DNA of 64,000 nt from Methylophilus sp. 13 (GCF_015354335.1 NZ_JADKYR010000003.1:186001-250000); one strand, 5' to 3'. Positions 1 to 11,014 are shown, counted from the first letter of the stretch. Notes: generated from the letters alone by a model not told the origin. Translations and numbers: made by a program.

Positions 1-59
1 ACAGAGATTGTATAAGATATAGAGGGCGATTGTCTCAATTATTGTATTGCCTGACTGGG

Positions 60-962
60 TCAGGAATGATTTTTGAGATACTCACGCGGGTCCAGCGGGT
101 TGCCATTGAGACGAATTTCATAATGCAAATGCGGCCCGGTTGAGCGTCCGGTACTGCCAATTAAGGCAATCTTTTGACCCTTGGTAACACGGTCTCCCGG
201 GTTCACCAATAACTTCGAATTGTGGGCATAGCGCGTTTCAAGACCCGCGCCATGGTCAATCTTGAGCAAATTGCCATAGTCTGCGGTTTGTACCGCGGTG
301 GTCACAATACCGTCTGCGGCAGCATAAACCGGCGTCCCCACCGAGGCTGGGAAATCCAGGCCTTCGTGGAAAGCGCGATGGCCACTCATGGGATCAATCC
401 GCCAGCCATAACTGGACGAACTATACGCGGCTTCCACCGGACTACTATTAGGCAGCATTTCGCGCAATACGCTCTTTTGCAACAACTTGGCCTCAAGCTT
501 GCCCTGATACTCATCACGCAAATCGAGGTCTGCAGACATTTGCTCAATGGTTGCTTTCAGGTCTTCCTCACTCAGCGGAGAATCTTTTACCAGCGGCCCC
601 CCGCGGCCCATCATGTCGTTGACCGGCGTTCTTTCATTAATCGGCTCGGCAGTCGATTTGACGCCTGCCAATTTGGACAAGCGCTGATTTTGCGCATCCA
701 GCCGCAAAATACGCGCCTGCAATTCGCCAATTTGCTTGGCATAAGCATCGAGGTGATTTTGGGTAGACAACATGGCACCACGCAAGTGAGGCGGCAGCAT
801 AGCTTTAACGCCTTGTGATTTAATGACCTGCTGCGGTGTGATAAACAACAGCGTCAACACGATAGGCACCAAAATCAGCGCCAGCACCAAGCCGACACTT
901 TCAAACACGCCCAATGTTTTGGGCTTGGCCATTTTTTCTGAAACAATAATGATATTAATCAT
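60..962 (-). CDS. M23-family metallopeptidase, membrane anchored
   Basis: Peptidoglycan endopeptidase of the LytM/M23 type, 300 aa. A short cytoplasmic N-terminus is followed by one membrane segment (about residues 21-43), then coiled-coil-prone stretches (about 70-100 and 130-165), then the M23 domain (about 185-290). The zinc ligands are all visible: H199 and D203 in HEGLD, H247 in RYAHN and H278/H280 in PHLHYE, so it should be an active enzyme rather than a degenerate activator. The first ATG (MINIIIVSEK) is preferred because related betaproteobacterial proteins keep a similar N-terminus before the lysine-rich stretch; MAKPKTLG at 932 is the alternative. It diverges from the DciA-like gene. 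In betaproteobacteria this pair usually sits beside secA, which I infer lies just left of the window. Confidence 0.9.
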   Translation of the reverse strand: MINIIIVSEKMAKPKTLGVFESVGLVLALILVPIVLTLLFITPQQVIKSQGVKAMLPPHLRGAMLSTQNHLDAYAKQIGELQARILRLDAQNQRLSKLAGVKSTAEPINERTPVNDMMGRGGPLVKDSPLSEEDLKATIEQMSADLDLRDEYQGKLEAKLLQKSVLREMLPNSSPVEAAYSSSSYGWRIDPMSGHRAFHEGLDFPASVGTPVYAAADGIVTTAVQTADYGNLLKIDHGAGLETRYAHNSKLLVNPGDRVTKGQKIALIGSTGRSTGPHLHYEIRLNGNPLDPREYLKNHS

Positions 963-1058
963 GCTACGAACTCTCGCGATGCACCCGCCGCATGCCGACT
1001 AAACATGCATGACAGCGATGTGGTGTACAATATTCAAGCATTCTGTGGACAACCGGCC

Positions 1059-1505
1059 ATGTTCAAAATCAACCAGATTTTCAAACATCATCAAGCGCTC
1101 AAACCGCTACTACAAGAAGCGGATGACCGTCAGCAATTACAACAATGCTGGTCTGCAGTTGCCCCGGAATTTTCCAGGCTTTCGCATGTGCTAGCCCTAC
1201 AAGAGGGGGCGCTAACGATTGCAGTGCAATCAGGCGCTGTGGCCAGCAGAATCAGGCTAATGGAAGCCCAATTACTGCGAAAAATCCAGGAATTTAGTCA
1301 AAACTCCCGGAAAATCAAGGCTTTAAACCTTAACGCAATTAAGGTCAAAGTGCAAGTAAAATCTCGCCCGCCTAGCAAAACCAAACGCATCAAATCCCCG
1401 TCCAAGCACGCCTTAACGGCACTCGAACGTTGCGCCAAACAAATCGACAATCCTGCGCTGGAAGCGGCCCTGCTTGAGTTTGTCGATCACCAGCGTCAAG
1501 ACTGA
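1059..1505 (+). CDS. DUF721/DciA-like protein
   Basis: Small basic protein (148 aa from this start) of the DUF721 family, related to DciA, the bacterial replicative-helicase loader or operator. The N-terminal half (CWSAVAPEFSRLSHVLALQEG, then SGAVASRIRLMEAQLLRKI) matches the usual DUF721 layout of a Trp-containing helix followed by strands and a helix. The C-terminal half is Lys/Arg rich (SRPPSKTKRIKSPSKHA) and probably disordered. An earlier in-frame ATG exists at 1005, but the product from 1059 (MFKINQIFKHH) fits the family better. It diverges from the M23 peptidase, the usual betaproteobacterial pairing. A role in DnaB loading is inferred from the family only. Confidence 0.75.
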   Translation: MFKINQIFKHHQALKPLLQEADDRQQLQQCWSAVAPEFSRLSHVLALQEGALTIAVQSGAVASRIRLMEAQLLRKIQEFSQNSRKIKALNLNAIKVKVQVKSRPPSKTKRIKSPSKHALTALERCAKQIDNPALEAALLEFVDHQRQD

Positions 1506-1522
1506 GCCAACCTCACCTGCCA

Positions 1523-1536
1523 GCCGGGAACCCGGC
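1523..1536. other. small GC-rich palindrome after DciA-like gene
   Basis: GCCGGG-AA-CCCGGC lies 18 bases after the stop codon of the DciA-like gene. The hairpin is short and no T-run follows on the plus strand, so it is at best a weak or Rho-assisted transcript end. Confidence 0.3.
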
Positions 1537-1579
1537 CATCTCTGCAATCAGAGTACGTATGCTCCGCTATTACACGCTA

Positions 1580-1608
1580 TTGTAGGTGCACACTAATAGT
1601 GCAATAAT
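1580..1608 (+). promoter_or_regulatory. putative sigma-70 promoter of hppA
   Basis: TTGTAG (-35), 17-base spacer, AATAAT (-10, five of six matches). The spacer contains the perfect palindrome CACTAATAGTG (1591-1601), a plausible operator. The start codon of hppA is about 90 bases downstream. Inference from consensus only. Confidence 0.35.
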
Positions 1609-1701
1609 GCCCCAACCTGTTACATTCCATTAACAAATCTGGCAACAGGGTGGTGAGCAGTCATTATCTTCAACGCAGTTTCATCAGGAACAGGAGAAGT
1701 C

Positions 1702-3732
1702 ATGTCAGTTGCACTAATGTTAGCGCTTGGTGCCGCCGTTCTGGCGGTAGTGTATGGCGTCGTAATGAGTCAATGGATTTCAGGGTTGCCCGCGGGGAAC
1801 GCCCGCATGCAAGAAATTGCCGGCGCCATTCAACAAGGGGCTGCTGCCTATCTCTCCCGACAATACAAAACGATTGCCCTGGTTGGGGTTGTTTTGACGA
1901 TCTTGATCGGTATTTTTCTAAACCCGCAAACTGCCATCGGTTTTGTGATTGGCGCGGTTCTCTCCGGTGCCTGCGGATTTATAGGCATGAACGTCTCGGT
2001 GAAAGCAAACGTACGGACCGCCCAAGCCGCGACGCATGGCATAGGGGCGGCTCTGGATGTCGCGTTTAAAGGCGGCGCAATCACTGGCATGCTCGTCGTT
2101 GGCCTGGGACTGTTAGGGGTGGCAGGGTTTTATATCTACCTGGGTGCTGAGCAGGCGACTGATCTGAACCCACTGATTGGCTTGGCTTTTGGTTCCTCGT
2201 TGATCTCTATCTTTGCGCGCTTGGGCGGTGGCATTTTCACCAAGGGGGCCGATGTCGGGGCCGACCTGGTAGGTAAGGTAGAAGCTGGTATTCCTGAAGA
2301 TGACCCCCGCAACCCGGCTGTGATTGCGGACAATGTCGGCGACAATGTGGGTGACTGCGCGGGCATGGCGGCTGACCTGTTTGAAACTTACGCGGTGACC
2401 CTGATTGCCACCATGGTACTGGGGGGACTGATGGCAACAGAAGCAGGTGCCAATGGCATCATTTACCCCTTGTTGCTAGGTGCGGTTTCCATCGTCGCCT
2501 CAATTATTGGCTGCTTTTTTGTCAAAGCCTCGCCCGGTATGAAGAATGTGATGCCCGCGCTATACAAAGGCCTGGCGGTCGCTGGCGTCCTCTCGCTAAT
2601 TGCGTTTTACTTTGTCACGCAATATGTATTTCCGCAAGGCTATACCCATGGTGAAGTCACGGTGTCCAGCCTGGCCCTGTTTGGCGCCTGTGCGGTAGGG
2701 CTGGGACTGACCGCGGCACTGGTATGGATTACCGAATACTACACTGGGACCGATTACGCGCCGGTCAAACACGTGGCGCAAGCCTCTACCACCGGCCATG
2801 CCACCAATATTATTGCCGGGATAGGCGTATCGATGAAGTCCACCGCCCTGCCTGTACTCTCGGTGTGTATTGCGATTTATGTCGCTTTTCACCTGGCAGG
2901 ACTGTATGGGGTAGCCATTGCCGCCATGGCCATGCTCAGTATGGCAGGCATTGTCGTGGCTTTGGATGCTTACGGCCCGATCACCGATAACGCAGGCGGG
3001 ATTGCCGAAATGGCTGAATTGCCTAGCAGTGTCCGCGAGGTGACTGACCCGCTGGATGCTGTAGGCAACACCACCAAAGCGGTCACCAAAGGCTATGCCA
3101 TTGGCTCCGCAGGCCTGGCAGCGTTGGTCCTGTTTGCAGACTACACACACAAGCTTGAAAGCGCCGGTATCACTGCCAGCTTTGATTTGAGCGACCCCAA
3201 AGTCATCATAGGCTTGTTTATCGGCGGCTTGATTCCATATCTGTTTGCCGCCATGGCCATGGAAGCGGTAGGTCGTGCCGCAGGCAGTGTGGTTGAAGAA
3301 GTCCGCCGCCAGTTTCGCGAAATCAAAGGCATTATGGAGGGCACAGCCAAACCTGAATACGGCAAAGCCGTGGATATGCTGACCAGCGCAGCCATCAAGG
3401 AAATGATGTTGCCCTCTCTGCTGCCGGTGGCAGCACCGATTGTGGTCGGACTGGTTCTGGGGCCAGTCGCACTGGGCGGCTTGTTGATGGGCACCATCGT
3501 GACCGGCTTATTTGTCGCCATCTCGATGTGCACTGGTGGTGGCGCCTGGGATAACGCCAAGAAATACATTGAGGATGGCCATTATGGCGGCAAAGGGTCT
3601 GATGCGCACAAGGCGGCCGTGACAGGCGATACCGTTGGCGACCCTTACAAGGATACGGCGGGCCCAGCTGTGAACCCACTGATCAAGATCATCAATATTG
3701 TTGCGCTGCTGATCGTGCCCTTATTACATTGA
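1702..3732 (+). CDS. hppA: H+-translocating membrane pyrophosphatase, K+-independent type
   Basis: Integral membrane pyrophosphatase (676 aa, about 16 membrane helices) that couples PPi hydrolysis to proton export. The acidic PPi/Mg-binding motifs are present: [20 protein letters not shown] and [19 protein letters not shown] around residues 180-230, and a third acidic cluster near the C-terminus ([17 protein letters not shown]). The ion-type signature reads [18 protein letters not shown], with Lys459 and Thr462. In this family a Lys at that site replaces the K+ requirement, so the enzyme is predicted to be K+-independent and H+-pumping. The start is preceded by AGGAGAAGTC. It faces the soluble pyrophosphatase gene. 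In methylotrophs this enzyme type is commonly coupled to PPi-using glycolysis; that link is inference here. Confidence 0.96.
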   Translation: MSVALMLALGAAVLAVVYGVVMSQWISGLPAGNARMQEIAGAIQQGAAAYLSRQYKTIALVGVVLTILIGIFLNPQTAIGFVIGAVLSGACGFIGMNVSVKANVRTAQAATHGIGAALDVAFKGGAITGMLVVGLGLLGVAGFYIYLGAEQATDLNPLIGLAFGSSLISIFARLGGGIFTKGADVGADLVGKVEAGIPEDDPRNPAVIADNVGDNVGDCAGMAADLFETYAVTLIATMVLGGLMATEAGANGIIYPLLLGAVSIVASIIGCFFVKASPGMKNVMPALYKGLAVAGVLSLIAFYFVTQYVFPQGYTHGEVTVSSLALFGACAVGLGLTAALVWITEYYTGTDYAPVKHVAQASTTGHATNIIAGIGVSMKSTALPVLSVCIAIYVAFHLAGLYGVAIAAMAMLSMAGIVVALDAYGPITDNAGGIAEMAELPSSVREVTDPLDAVGNTTKAVTKGYAIGSAGLAALVLFADYTHKLESAGITASFDLSDPKVIIGLFIGGLIPYLFAAMAMEAVGRAAGSVVEEVRRQFREIKGIMEGTAKPEYGKAVDMLTSAAIKEMMLPSLLPVAAPIVVGLVLGPVALGGLLMGTIVTGLFVAISMCTGGGAWDNAKKYIEDGHYGGKGSDAHKAAVTGDTVGDPYKDTAGPAVNPLIKIINIVALLIVPLLH

Positions 3733-3760
3733 CCTTGGATTTTAAGCGTTCATAAAGCAA

Positions 3761-3785
3761 AAAGCCGGGCGAACGACCCGGCTTT
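3761..3785. terminator. bidirectional terminator between hppA and ppa
   Basis: A perfect 9-bp stem AAAGCCGGG/CCCGGCTTT with a 7-base loop, T-rich on the plus side and A-rich on the other. It lies 28 bases after hppA and about 40 bases past ppa, so it can end both convergent transcripts. Confidence 0.85.
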
Positions 3786-3805
3786 GTTGTGCGCGTTGCA
3801 ACAAA

Positions 3806-3843
3806 TTAGAACGCTGGCTTCACTTTAAAACGCTGGCTTCACT
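3806..3843. repeat. 19-bp tandem duplication over the ppa stop codon
   Basis: Two adjacent 19-bp units (3806-3824 and 3825-3843) differ at one base (TTAGAACGC versus TTAAAACGC). Each unit contains the reverse complement of the last five codons and stop of ppa. The inner copy is used (EVKPAF then TAA). The outer copy leaves a second, spare set of the same codons ending in TAG or TAA context after the stop. Confidence 0.9.
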
Positions 3844-4373
3844 TCGGCCTTGTTGTAACGGGCAACCCCATCCACGATTTCCTTGTGGGCATCTTCAATC
3901 CCCACCCAACCTTCAATTTTCACCCACTTACCCTTGTCCAGATCTTTGTAGTGTTCAAAGAAGTGCGCAATCATATCCAGGCGCCAAGGCGATACATCGG
4001 TCAATGTTTTTTGATAAGCATAGAGGCCGCAGACTTTCTCAACCGGCACCGCCAGCACTTTGGCATCACCACCCGCTTCGTCCGTCATTTTCAGCATGCC
4101 CAATGCACGGCAACGCACGACCACACCTGGCAACAAAGGCACTGGCGTAATCACCAGCACATCCACCGGGTCTCCATCATCGCCCAGGGTATGTGGAATG
4201 TAACCATAGTTACATGGATACTGCATGGAGGTGCCCATAAAGCGATCGACGAACAACGCGCCGCTTTCTTTATCTACTTCATATTTCACTGGATCACCAT
4301 TGGCTGGGATCTCGATAATGACGTTAAAGTCGTGGGGCAAATCTTTGCCGCTAGGCACCAAATTCAAAGACAT
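3825..4373 (-). CDS. ppa: inorganic pyrophosphatase, soluble family I
   Basis: Cytoplasmic Mg-dependent PPi hydrolase (182 aa; E. coli Ppa is 175). The family signature [13 protein letters not shown] with its three catalytic aspartates is intact, as are the substrate-binding stretches [17 protein letters not shown] (N-terminal) and YNYGYIP-type ([12 protein letters not shown]). A weak ribosome site (GGATAGG) precedes the ATG. It converges on hppA, so the two PPi-consuming enzymes, one wasting and one conserving the energy, sit back to back. The stop codon lies inside a 19-bp tandem duplication. Expression probably starts at the TATAAT inside the palindrome at 4399-4418. Confidence 0.97.
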   Translation of the reverse strand: MSLNLVPSGKDLPHDFNVIIEIPANGDPVKYEVDKESGALFVDRFMGTSMQYPCNYGYIPHTLGDDGDPVDVLVITPVPLLPGVVVRCRALGMLKMTDEAGGDAKVLAVPVEKVCGLYAYQKTLTDVSPWRLDMIAHFFEHYKDLDKGKWVKIEGWVGIEDAHKEIVDGVARYNKAEVKPAF

Positions 4374-4398
4374 GTTTTTAAACCTATCCCTATAAAAA

Positions 4399-4418
4399 AA
4401 TCGCCATTATAGGCGATT
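4399..4418 (-). promoter_or_regulatory. palindrome that is both terminator and ppa -10 box
   Basis: On the minus strand AATCGCC-TATAAT-GGCGATT is followed directly by seven T, a textbook intrinsic terminator for the upstream purC-DUF1232 transcript. Its loop is a perfect TATAAT at a workable distance (about 33 bases) from the ppa start. Only about 20 bases separate the T-run from the ATG, so ppa either starts here or depends on read-through. No good -35 box was found. Confidence 0.55.
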
Positions 4419-4445
4419 AATATGAACATTTGCTGGCAAACAACA

Positions 4446-4742
4446 CTATTTTTGATCCTGCTCAGCCGCGACCGCATCGCGGCATGCCTGCCTGATCGTC
4501 ACAGGAATCAGCTTGAGCGCGAGATACAGTAACAGCGGAATAATCACCAACTCATCAAGCTGGCCAATTAGCGGAATAAAGTCGGGGATCAGATCAAACG
4601 GCAACACCAGATACGCCAAGGCTAGCCATAATAACGCTTTGGCTAACCAGGGCGTTTGCGGATGTGCAAGCAATGCGCGATAAAACAAGACCTCTTGTTT
4701 AAAGCGTTGACCCAGCGTCACCAGTTGTGCACGAAACCCCAT
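4446..4742 (-). CDS. DUF1232 (YkvA-like) small membrane protein
   Basis: 98-aa protein with the DUF1232 core: LVLPFDLIPDFIPLIGQLDE followed by a hydrophobic helix (LVIIPLLLYLALKLIP). Two membrane segments are likely (about residues 33-50 and 65-80). The function of the family is not established. It lies 21 bases after purC on the same strand and is probably cotranscribed with it, ending at the palindrome 4399-4418. Confidence 0.85.
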   Translation of the reverse strand: MGFRAQLVTLGQRFKQEVLFYRALLAHPQTPWLAKALLWLALAYLVLPFDLIPDFIPLIGQLDELVIIPLLLYLALKLIPVTIRQACRDAVAAEQDQK

Positions 4743-4763
4743 CGCCCTTGACCGATTCAGCAG

Positions 4764-5663
4764 TCAATCCACCTGCAGGGTGCGACCGGTGAGTTTGGCA
4801 AATGCCTCCATGTACTTGTCCGAGGTGCGTTGTGCCACGTCAGCTGGTAATTCCGGGCCGGGTGGCGTCTTGTCCCAACCACAACTTTCAAGCCAGTCAC
4901 GCACATACTGTTTATCGTAGCTGGGCGGGTTGCTGCCCACCTGATATTGGTCTGCAGGCCAGAAGCGTGAAGAATCAGGCGTCAGCACCTCGTCCATCAC
5001 ATGCAATACCCCTTGCGCATCCACACCAAATTCAAACTTGGTATCGGCAATGATGATACCTTTGGTACGCGCATACTCGGCCGCACGCGTATACAACGCA
5101 ATTGCCGCCTGCTCGACCTGGGCCGTGATCGCTTTACCAATCAGGGCTTCCACCTGGGCAATGCTGATATTTTCATCATGCTCGCCTACCGCCGCCTTGC
5201 TCGAAGGGGTAAACAAAGGTTGTGGCAACTGCTGCGCCAGTTGCAGGCCTGCAGGCAGCGGAATATCACACACCGTGCCCTTGGCCTGATACTCTTTCCA
5301 GCCGCTGCCCACCAGATACCCGCGCACAATCGCTTCCAATGGCAAAGCTTTGAGTTTTTTGACCACCACGGCACGGCCTTTGACCTGCGCCACTTCATCC
5401 GGAGCGACTACAGATTCCGGCGCGATCCCGGTCAAGTGGTTAGGCACCACACTCTGCAATTGCTCAAACCAGAAGTTAGCCATTTGCGTCAGCATCGCGC
5501 CCTTGTGTTGAATCCCCGTGGGCAAAATCACATCAAAAGCACTCAAGCGATCTGTACTGACCAGCAGCATGGTCTGCGCGTCGATATCGTAGATATCACG
5601 CACCTTCCCCTGGTGCAGTTTTTTCAGACTCTTGATAGAAGTTTCGAGCAATGGCGCTGACAT
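4764..5663 (-). CDS. purC: SAICAR synthetase (phosphoribosylaminoimidazole-succinocarboxamide synthase)
   Basis: Purine biosynthesis: joins aspartate to CAIR using ATP. 299 aa from the ATG giving MSAPLLETSIKS; the longer form would need a GTG 12 bases earlier. The SAICAR signatures are present: LHQGKVRDIYDID (nucleotide-binding loop), LPLEAIVRGYLVGSGWKEY, and IADTKFEFGVD with DEVLTPDSSRFWP. The C-terminal region (SYDKQYVRDWLESCGWDK) is of the longer, roughly 300-aa subgroup rather than the E. coli 237-aa form. It is followed by the DUF1232 gene. The promoter is probably the TATAAT within the palindrome at 5688-5702. Confidence 0.97.
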   Translation of the reverse strand: MSAPLLETSIKSLKKLHQGKVRDIYDIDAQTMLLVSTDRLSAFDVILPTGIQHKGAMLTQMANFWFEQLQSVVPNHLTGIAPESVVAPDEVAQVKGRAVVVKKLKALPLEAIVRGYLVGSGWKEYQAKGTVCDIPLPAGLQLAQQLPQPLFTPSSKAAVGEHDENISIAQVEALIGKAITAQVEQAAIALYTRAAEYARTKGIIIADTKFEFGVDAQGVLHVMDEVLTPDSSRFWPADQYQVGSNPPSYDKQYVRDWLESCGWDKTPPGPELPADVAQRTSDKYMEAFAKLTGRTLQVD

Positions 5664-5687
5664 AATCGTGATCACAAAAGTAAAAAC

Positions 5688-5702
5688 CGCATTATAAATG
5701 CG
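5688..5702 (-). promoter_or_regulatory. palindrome with embedded TATAAT upstream of purC
   Basis: Minus strand CGCATT-TAT-AATGCG followed by GTTTTTAC. It can fold as a 6-bp hairpin with a T-run, which would end the gap transcript arriving from upstream, and it also contains TATAAT 28 bases before the purC ATG. The arrangement is the same as before ppa (4399-4418). Confidence 0.4.
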
Positions 5703-5767
5703 CCACGCCCTTGCAGGCGAATAAATTGTCCGTTAACGACATCAGCCCACAAATGGAGGCCGTCTCG

Positions 5768-6892
<1,125 letters not shown>

Positions 6893-6985
6893 TTAGCGTT
6901 AGACAGTCATCGTGGCCTTGAATAGAATAGAGTTGAAAACTTAAAAACTTTAAATCATTCAAGCCCCCCGCCCATCGGATATTTT

Positions 6986-7978
6986 GTGAACGTTGCAGAG
7001 CAATTACTGAGTGGTATTCTGGATACATTATCATTGCAAGTGGCAGTGATTGATGAAGCAAGCAGCATTCTCTATGTGAATCAGGCTTGGCGCAGCTTTG
7101 GCCTGTTTTACGGCCTGCAACTTGACACAGACTGGTTTGGCATCGCCTATCTCGATATTTGCAAGGCCAATGAAGACACCAACCAGCCAGCCTTGCTGGA
7201 GGGCGTTCAACAGGTATTAAGTGGGGCACGTGACCATTTCAGTATTGATTACCTCTGCCACACCCCAACCCAGGAGCCGACCTGGCTGACCTTGAATTTG
7301 CAGCCGATGCAAAGCAGCCTCGCAGAGCAGGGCCCGTGCTTTTTGCTGACCCTCACCAATATCACGCATCACAAGCAGGTCGAAGACCGAATTTCTGCCC
7401 TCACACTGACAGACCCGCTCACCGGCCTCGCCAACCGCCGTCGACTGGAGCAATTCATGCGGGATGAGTGGTCACGCGCGATCCGCCATCAATCCAGCCT
7501 GAGTGTGATGATGGTCGATGCGGATCACTTCAAGCAACTCAATGACAGCATGGGGCATGCCGCTGGCGATGACTGTTTGCGCCAAGTCGCCACCATTCTG
7601 CAAGGCTTTAGTAACCGGCCAGGAGATCTGGCTGCACGCTACGGTGGAGAAGAGTTTGTATTGGTACTGGGCCAAACCACGCAAGCGGAAGCCGTCAAAA
7701 TTGCCGAGCGCATCCGGCAAAAAATCATGGCGCTGGATATCCGTTTTGCCGGACACCGCTTGATGACAGTGAGCATAGGCATTGCCTCACTGGGCGCCCA
7801 TCATGCGCAATCCCCAAAGGAACAACCCGCACGTACCCAGTGGCTCAATTTTAGTGAAGACGGTAATTTGCTGCTGGAACAAGCGGACAAGGCCCTGTAT
7901 GTGGCAAAAAAACAGGGCCGTAATCGCGTTGAAGTGTACGACAAACACCACAGACTGACGGTGCCGCTCTCGGTGTAG
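6986..7978 (+). CDS. PAS-GGDEF diguanylate cyclase
   Basis: Soluble sensor cyclase (330 aa, GTG start) predicted to make c-di-GMP from two GTP. A PAS-like domain covers about residues 5-125 (AVIDEASSILYVNQAW), a short linker helix follows, and the GGDEF domain covers about 140-310. The active site reads GGEEF (220-224) with D178/D180 in MMVDADHFK. The inhibitory RxxD site (RPGD, 211-214) is intact and exactly five residues upstream, so product inhibition is expected. There is no signal peptide or membrane segment. It diverges from gap copy 1 and converges on pgk. The PAS ligand cannot be read from the sequence. It is a possible c-di-GMP source for the MshE ATPase encoded in the same window. 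Confidence 0.92.
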   Translation: MNVAEQLLSGILDTLSLQVAVIDEASSILYVNQAWRSFGLFYGLQLDTDWFGIAYLDICKANEDTNQPALLEGVQQVLSGARDHFSIDYLCHTPTQEPTWLTLNLQPMQSSLAEQGPCFLLTLTNITHHKQVEDRISALTLTDPLTGLANRRRLEQFMRDEWSRAIRHQSSLSVMMVDADHFKQLNDSMGHAAGDDCLRQVATILQGFSNRPGDLAARYGGEEFVLVLGQTTQAEAVKIAERIRQKIMALDIRFAGHRLMTVSIGIASLGAHHAQSPKEQPARTQWLNFSEDGNLLLEQADKALYVAKKQGRNRVEVYDKHHRLTVPLSV

Positions 7979-8021
7979 CCCAAATCCGGGCTAAGTCCGA
8001 GAGCAGCTCACCGCGGTGAGC
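7966..8021. terminator. nested inverted repeats between dgc and pgk
   Basis: Two hairpins occupy the 48-bp gap. The first is compound: GCTCTCGG (7966-7973) pairs with CCGAGAGC (7997-8004), enclosing TAGCCC/GGGCTA (7976-7993); the dgc stop codon is inside it. The second is the perfect 16-bp palindrome GCTCACCGCGGTGAGC (8006-8021), preceded by AGTTTTT on the minus strand. Together they probably terminate both converging transcripts. Confidence 0.6.
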
Positions 8022-8026
8022 AAAAA

Positions 8027-9220
8027 CTAGGCAGCACGCGCTTCCAGCATGGCCACCGCAGGTAAGGTCTTGCCTTCCAGAAACTCCAGAAACGCCCCGC
8101 CGGCCGTAGAGATGTAAGACACTTTGTCATAAATGTCGTATTTTTGAATGGCGGCAATGGTGTCACCGCCGCCAGCCAGCGTAAACGCCCTGGTTTCGGC
8201 AATCGCCTTGGCAATGGTTTTGGTGCCTTCGCCAAACTGGTCAAACTCAAACACACCAACCGGGCCATTCCAGACCACGGTACCGGCTTTCATGATGATA
8301 TCGACCAACTCAGCCGCGGATTGCGCGCCGATATCAAAAATCATGTCATCCGCAGCGACCTCAGTTGCGGCTTTTTTCACGGCAGGCTCATTCGCATCAA
8401 ACTGCTTACCTACCACCACATCTTTGGCAATCGGCACACAAGCGCCACGGGCAGCCATTTTCCCCATCAGGCCTTTGGCCGTTTCCACCAGGTCGTCTTC
8501 GCACAGCGATTTGCCGATTTCATGACCCGCAGCCTTGAGGAAGGTATTGGCAATGCCACCGCCAACCACCAGTTGATCCACTTTGTCAGACAAGCTTTCC
8601 AGCACGGTGAGCTTGGTAGAGACTTTAGACCCGCCCACAATCGCCACCAGCGGACGTGCCGGGGCCAGCAAGGCCTGGCTCAAGGCATCCAGCTCTTCGG
8701 TCAGCAAAATACCGGCACAGGCGACAGGTGCAAATTTGGCAATGCCGTGGGTGGAGGCTTCGGCGCGGTGCGCAGTGCCAAAGGCATCCATGACAAATAC
8801 ATCGCAGAGCGCGGCGTACTTTTTGGCCAGCTCATCATTGTTTTTTTTCTCACCCACATTAAAGCGGCAGTTTTCGAGCAAAATCAACTGACCATCCTCG
8901 GTGGTCAAACTGTCTTCAGGCGCATTCGGTGCCAGCCAGTTTTTCACCAGGCGGACCGGCTGACCCAATAGCTTGCTCATGACATCGGCCACGGGCTTCA
9001 GGGAGTTTTCTTCGGTATACACGCCCTCTTCAGGACGGCCCAAGTGTGAGGTCACCATCACTTTGGCGCCGGCTTTTAATGCATATTCTATGGTGGGCAT
9101 GCTGGCCACAATTCTGGCATCACTGGTCACTACGCCATCTTTTACCGGCACATTGAGATCCGCACGGATGAAGACGCGCTTGCCACGTAAATCGAGGTCG
9201 GTCATTTTGATGAATTTCAT
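8027..9220 (-). CDS. pgk: phosphoglycerate kinase
   Basis: Glycolytic and gluconeogenic kinase (397 aa, normal length): 1,3-bisphosphoglycerate + ADP to 3-phosphoglycerate + ATP. Signature [13 protein letters not shown] near the N-terminus, substrate-binding TSHLGRP, the ATP-site stretch [11 protein letters not shown] with KVSTKL and the C-terminal GGGDTIAAI are all present. An AAGGGAG ribosome site precedes the ATG. It lies 100 bases after gap copy 2 on the same strand and most likely forms a gap-pgk operon with it; a hairpin in the spacer (9295-9313) could set their relative levels. Confidence 0.97.
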   Translation of the reverse strand: MKFIKMTDLDLRGKRVFIRADLNVPVKDGVVTSDARIVASMPTIEYALKAGAKVMVTSHLGRPEEGVYTEENSLKPVADVMSKLLGQPVRLVKNWLAPNAPEDSLTTEDGQLILLENCRFNVGEKKNNDELAKKYAALCDVFVMDAFGTAHRAEASTHGIAKFAPVACAGILLTEELDALSQALLAPARPLVAIVGGSKVSTKLTVLESLSDKVDQLVVGGGIANTFLKAAGHEIGKSLCEDDLVETAKGLMGKMAARGACVPIAKDVVVGKQFDANEPAVKKAATEVAADDMIFDIGAQSAAELVDIIMKAGTVVWNGPVGVFEFDQFGEGTKTIAKAIAETRAFTLAGGGDTIAAIQKYDIYDKVSYISTAGGAFLEFLEGKTLPAVAMLEARAA

Positions 9221-9294
9221 GAAGGTCTCCCTTGAGCGGTCGGCGCCGCTTGAATATAAACTGGTAAGGATAAAAAACTGTGTGGCAAAAGCAA

Positions 9295-9313
9295 ACGGGG
9301 CATAAAGCCCCGT
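9295..9313 (-). terminator. hairpin between gap copy 2 and pgk
   Basis: Minus strand ACGGGGC-TTTAT-GCCCCGT (7-bp stem) followed by TTGCTTTTG, starting 7 bases after the gap stop codon. The T-run is interrupted, so partial termination or an RNA-processing or stabilising hairpin inside the gap-pgk operon is more likely than a full stop. Confidence 0.55.
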
Positions 9314-9319
9314 GCATGA

Positions 9320-10363
<1,044 letters not shown>

Positions 10364-10484
10364 CTAAACACACTATACTGGACAGACAGTAAGTGTTTGA
10401 TTTGATACACGACTCAAGCATTCCCATATTTAAAACCCGGTCATTTTGACCACGCAGGGCTGCTTGTGATGAAAGAGGAAGGTT

Positions 10485-11000
10485 ATGCAAGACAACATTA
10501 TTCTGGCGGGGGGCTGCTTTTGGGGCATGCAGGATTTAATCAGAAGACTGCCAGGCATCATTAGCACACGGGTAGGCTATACCGGCGGAGAGGTGCCCCA
10601 TGCCACTTACAAAAATCACGGCAACCATGCCGAGGCGATTGAGATTGTATTTGATCCCGCGCAGATCAGCCTGCGGCAATTACTGGTGTTTTTCTTTCAG
10701 ATTCACGACCCGACCACGCCTAACCGCCAGGGTAACGATTTGGGGCCCTCTTACAGATCAGCCATTTTTTATGCATCAGCAGAACAGAAAGCCGTTGCCG
10801 AACAATTGATCACTGAAATGAACGCCTCAGGCATCTGGCCCGGCAAAATTGTCACCGAGCTTACGCCCGCAACAGATTTCTGGCTGGCAGAACCGGAGCA
10901 TCAGGATTATCTGCTGCGTTACCCAAACGGCTACACCTGCCACGGCCTGAGACCGCAGTGGATATTACCGCAAGATCGCGCAACAGCAAGCTGGTTATAA
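10485..11000 (+). CDS. msrA: peptide-methionine (S)-S-oxide reductase
   Basis: Repairs S-form methionine sulfoxide in proteins and free methionine (171 aa). The catalytic motif GGCFWG is at residues 9-14 (Cys11). The resolving Cys is probably that of GYTCHGL near the C-terminus. The family stretches [23 protein letters not shown] and [22 protein letters not shown] are all intact. GGAAGG stands 7 bases before the ATG. No signal peptide is seen, so the enzyme is cytoplasmic, and no msrB domain is fused. It converges on rppH with a gap of only 14 bases. Confidence 0.95.
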   Translation: MQDNIILAGGCFWGMQDLIRRLPGIISTRVGYTGGEVPHATYKNHGNHAEAIEIVFDPAQISLRQLLVFFFQIHDPTTPNRQGNDLGPSYRSAIFYASAEQKAVAEQLITEMNASGIWPGKIVTELTPATDFWLAEPEHQDYLLRYPNGYTCHGLRPQWILPQDRATASWL

Positions 11001-11014
11001 ACCAGGCATGAACA

